A stretch of 6,025 nt of DNA, from positions 1 through 6,025 of the forward strand of contig JAFYBI010000227.1 of the NCBI GenBank assembly GCA_017540285.1. Direction: 5' to 3'. Under the pieces are notes generated by a model. That model saw only the letters and a list, made by a program, of their open reading frames with translations, had not been told where the DNA came from and did not search any database. This document shows positions 4,633 to 6,025 of the stretch, piece after piece. This DNA comes from Clostridia bacterium (lineage in GTDB: Bacteria > Bacillota > Clostridia > Oscillospirales > CAG-272). Within the stretch, counting starts at the first letter, position 1; each line of letters starts with the position of its first letter. The position numbers and the translations under genes are program-made.

Positions 4633-5538
4633 ATGTTCTGGGGTTCGCTCAATGAGATCAGCCGGGTGGTGCGGGAGGTCCCGATCGGGGAAATCGAGGT
4701 GCCGGAGGGGAGAGTGCGCCGGCGGGAGGGGGACCTCGCGGCCGAAGAAGCGCTGCGCGCGCTCGCGGAGAGCATCCGGCGTCACGGCGTCGTGGAACCG
4801 CTTCTCGTGCGGCGTCCGGGTCCGGAGGAAAGACATGCGGCTGCGCCCGATCCGAGCCGGCCGCCGGAGAGGGAGGCAGCCGGGGAGCACATCTGCCAGC
4901 TCATCGCGGGAGGGCGGCGTCTCCGGGCGGCGTCGATGGCGGGGAGGCAGACCGTCCCGTGCGTGTTCGTCGAGGCGGACGCGGCGGAATCGGCGGTTCT
5001 CGCAATCGTGGAAAACCTGCACCGGGAGGATCTCAACCTGTTCGAGAGCGCGGCGGCGATCGCGTCGCTCGTGGAGGTGACGGGGATGACGCAGGAGCAG
5101 TGCGCGAAGCGGCTGGGCGTGAGTCAGTCGTACGTCGCGAACAAGCTGCGTCTGCTGCGGCTCACGGAGGAGGAGCGCCGGACGATCCTCGAGAACGGTC
5201 TGACGGAGCGGCACAGCCGGGCGCTTCTGCGGTTCCCGACGGCGGAGGAGCGGCGTCCGGTGCTCGCGGCGATGGCGGGGCGGCACATGAACGTGGCGAC
5301 GGCGGAGGAGTACGTCGAATCGCTTCTCTGCGCGGCGTCGAGGGCGGCGGAGCTGAAGCGCGCGGACGTGCGGCCGGAGACGAGGGAGCGCATGATCGTG
5401 CGGGACATGCGGCAGTTTTACGGCTCGATCGACCGCGCGGTGGACGTCATGCGCAAGACCGGCGTGACGGTCGAGGCGACGAGGAAGGAGACCCCCGGCG
5501 GGGTGATGATATCGATTCTGGTGCCGAAGTCGTCGTGA
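4633..5538 (+). CDS. noc: ParB-family nucleoid occlusion protein Noc
   Basis: Noc binds specific chromosomal sites and, in Bacillus, spreads as a CTP-dependent clamp that recruits DNA to the membrane and blocks septum assembly over the nucleoid. The 301-aa product has a possible amphipathic N-terminal helix (MFWGSLNEISRVVREV), a ParB N-terminal domain (~17-135) with HGVVEPLLVR (51-60), a GERR-type motif and ENLHREDLN (127-135), an HTH around 151-172 (MTQEQCAKRLGVSQSYVANK), LTERHSRALL (190-199) and a C-terminal dimerisation segment (~252-298). VANKLRLL and TERHxRAL resemble Noc more than Spo0J/ParB, and the position after rsmG is the classical one. Two oddities: the GERR motif reads GGRR (93-96), and a ~25-residue Pro/Arg/Glu-rich insert lies at ~61-87. 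The start follows AAGGAGG with 10-nt spacing. A chromosomal ParB paralogue is the alternative. Confidence 0.85.
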   Translation: MFWGSLNEISRVVREVPIGEIEVPEGRVRRREGDLAAEEALRALAESIRRHGVVEPLLVRRPGPEERHAAAPDPSRPPEREAAGEHICQLIAGGRRLRAASMAGRQTVPCVFVEADAAESAVLAIVENLHREDLNLFESAAAIASLVEVTGMTQEQCAKRLGVSQSYVANKLRLLRLTEEERRTILENGLTERHSRALLRFPTAEERRPVLAAMAGRHMNVATAEEYVESLLCAASRAAELKRADVRPETRERMIVRDMRQFYGSIDRAVDVMRKTGVTVEATRKETPGGVMISILVPKSS

Positions 5539-5561
5539 GCGGGCTCACTTCGCAAGCCCGC
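5539..5561 (+). terminator. hairpin directly after the noc stop
   Basis: GCGGGCT (5539-5545) pairs with AGCCCGC (5555-5561) across a 9-nt loop, starting at the base after the stop codon. A competing stem GTGAGC-GG-GCTCAC (5535-5548) overlaps it. No T-run follows, so intrinsic termination is doubtful and factor-dependent termination or 3'-end protection is as likely. Confidence 0.4.
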
Positions 5562-6025
5562 GTAGAGTGGACGCACATTCTGACTGCGCGGCTGCGCTTG
5601 CGGATGACATGCAGGTTATCTCCTTTATGAAGGAGAGGAAAAGGTCAGAGAAAGCTCTGCGGAGCTTTCTCCCATTGATTTGCTGTCCTGCGCGGACGGC
5701 GGACAAGAGGCCTCCGCGACCGGCCTCTTGTCAATCACCGCCGCCCAAGGCCGTTCCCGCCTTGGGAATCCACCCTTCCTCAGGTATAACCTCCCTTCTC
5801 ATTCTGAAGCTCCGTCCAATGGGGCATAACGCCTCTTCCTTTCAGGATTACAGGGGGATTCACCAAGTTAGTCAAGTTGTATCGCTTGCGATCTGCTCAA
5901 CGCCGAGTGTGCAGCTGCACGTGTTAGCCCTTTCAGCTTCGCCGAGGCAAGGAGTGCAGCGGGAGAGTGTTAGACTTAGCCCTAACGTCCCGCTGTGCAC
6001 CCATAGCCACGACGGAGTCGTAAGA
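5562..6025. other. gene-free, highly structured region; possible RNA or element remnant
   Basis: No convincing coding region is visible on either strand in these 464 bp. Instead there are stacked perfect stems: TCTCCTT/AAGGAGA (5619-5636), GAGAAAGCTC/GAGCTTTCTC (5648-5671), GACAAGAGGCC/GGCCTCTTGTC (5702-5732), CCCAAGGC/GCCTTGGG (5744-5766), the 12-bp palindrome GTGCAGCTGCAC (5909-5920), a bulged stem CAGCGGGA/TCCCGCTG with inner GTTAG/CTAAC (5957-5995) and ACGAC/GTCGT (6009-6021). Longer-range pairs AGGTTA/TAACCT (5613-5618 with 5787-5792) and GAATCC/GGATTC (5766-5771 with 5856-5861) enclose several of them. Read on the minus strand, the stretch around 5850-5885 (TAACTTGGTGAATCC) has the look of group II intron domain I as I remember it, but no domain V and no reverse transcriptase are present. 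The region may be an intron remnant, another structured RNA, or a cluster of palindromic repeats. Confidence 0.45.
5613..5792. repeat. four-hairpin array closed by a 6-7 bp helix
   Basis: AGGTTA (5613-5618) can pair with TAACCT (5787-5792), and exactly between them lie four perfect hairpins with stems of 7, 10, 11 and 8 bp and loops of 4, 4, 9 and 7 nt. The third stem can be extended by GGCGG (5698-5702) with CCGCC near 5738-5743 past a short bulge. Such a closed multi-branch layout is typical of folded RNA rather than of random DNA. Which strand is transcribed is not clear: no good promoter was found close by. Confidence 0.5.

Noticed and set aside
5562..6025. tRNA, rRNA or CRISPR array at the right end
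   Set aside because: No cloverleaf, no recognisable rRNA segment and no regularly spaced direct repeats were found; the repeats are hairpins of differing sequence.

Overview
The window looks like a chromosomal segment of a high-GC member of the Clostridia (Firmicutes), perhaps an uncultured gut Oscillospiraceae-like organism. Reasons: near-consensus sigma-A promoters (TTGACA/TTGACT, 17 bp, TATAAT/TACAAT), AGGAGG-type ribosome binding sites, an rsmG-noc pair and a YtvI-like membrane protein (Firmicutes traits), a strong G/C third-position bias in most genes, and hairpin-rich intergenic repeats of the kind common in gut Clostridia. The lineage is inferred from content alone.

Layout. At 1-146 (minus) is the start of an unrecognised small membrane protein, driven by a near-perfect promoter at 234-262. 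The 306-bp gap behind it holds a double-hairpin repeat (363-401) and a five-copy heptanucleotide repeat (424-458) that runs into the stop codon of the next gene. At 453-1620 (minus) is a two-gene operon: an unrecognised 201-aa protein, then an ArsR-HTH/DUF2087 regulator overlapping it by 11 bp. This operon has a textbook promoter (1649-1677), a Shine-Dalgarno sequence complementary to 13 nt of the 16S rRNA tail, and repeated TTTAGATG(A/G)AT motifs in and beside the promoter, which suggests autorepression of a very strong expression signal. At 1744-2796 (minus) is a YtvI-like AI-2E-family membrane protein.

The plus strand carries a divergent operon: a lipoprotein cyclophilin-type peptidyl-prolyl isomerase (2997-3617) and rsmG (3625-4374), from a clear promoter at 2859-2887 and closed by a strong intrinsic terminator (4427-4452). 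A separate extended -10 promoter and a structured leader precede noc (4633-5538), a ParB-family nucleoid occlusion protein whose CTP-binding motif reads GGRR instead of GERR and whose N-terminal domain carries an unusual insertion. The final ~490 bp (5539-6025) has no supportable gene but is packed with perfect hairpins and longer-range pairings. It looks like a structured RNA or a mobile-element remnant, possibly a group II intron fragment, and lies where soj/parA would be expected.

Functional themes: rsmG acts on the ribosome and noc on division-site selection, as in the conserved near-origin Firmicutes cluster. The cyclophilin lipoprotein would act in folding outside the membrane. The ArsR operon is the most likely place for undescribed biology among the genes, and the 3' non-coding block is the least explained DNA.
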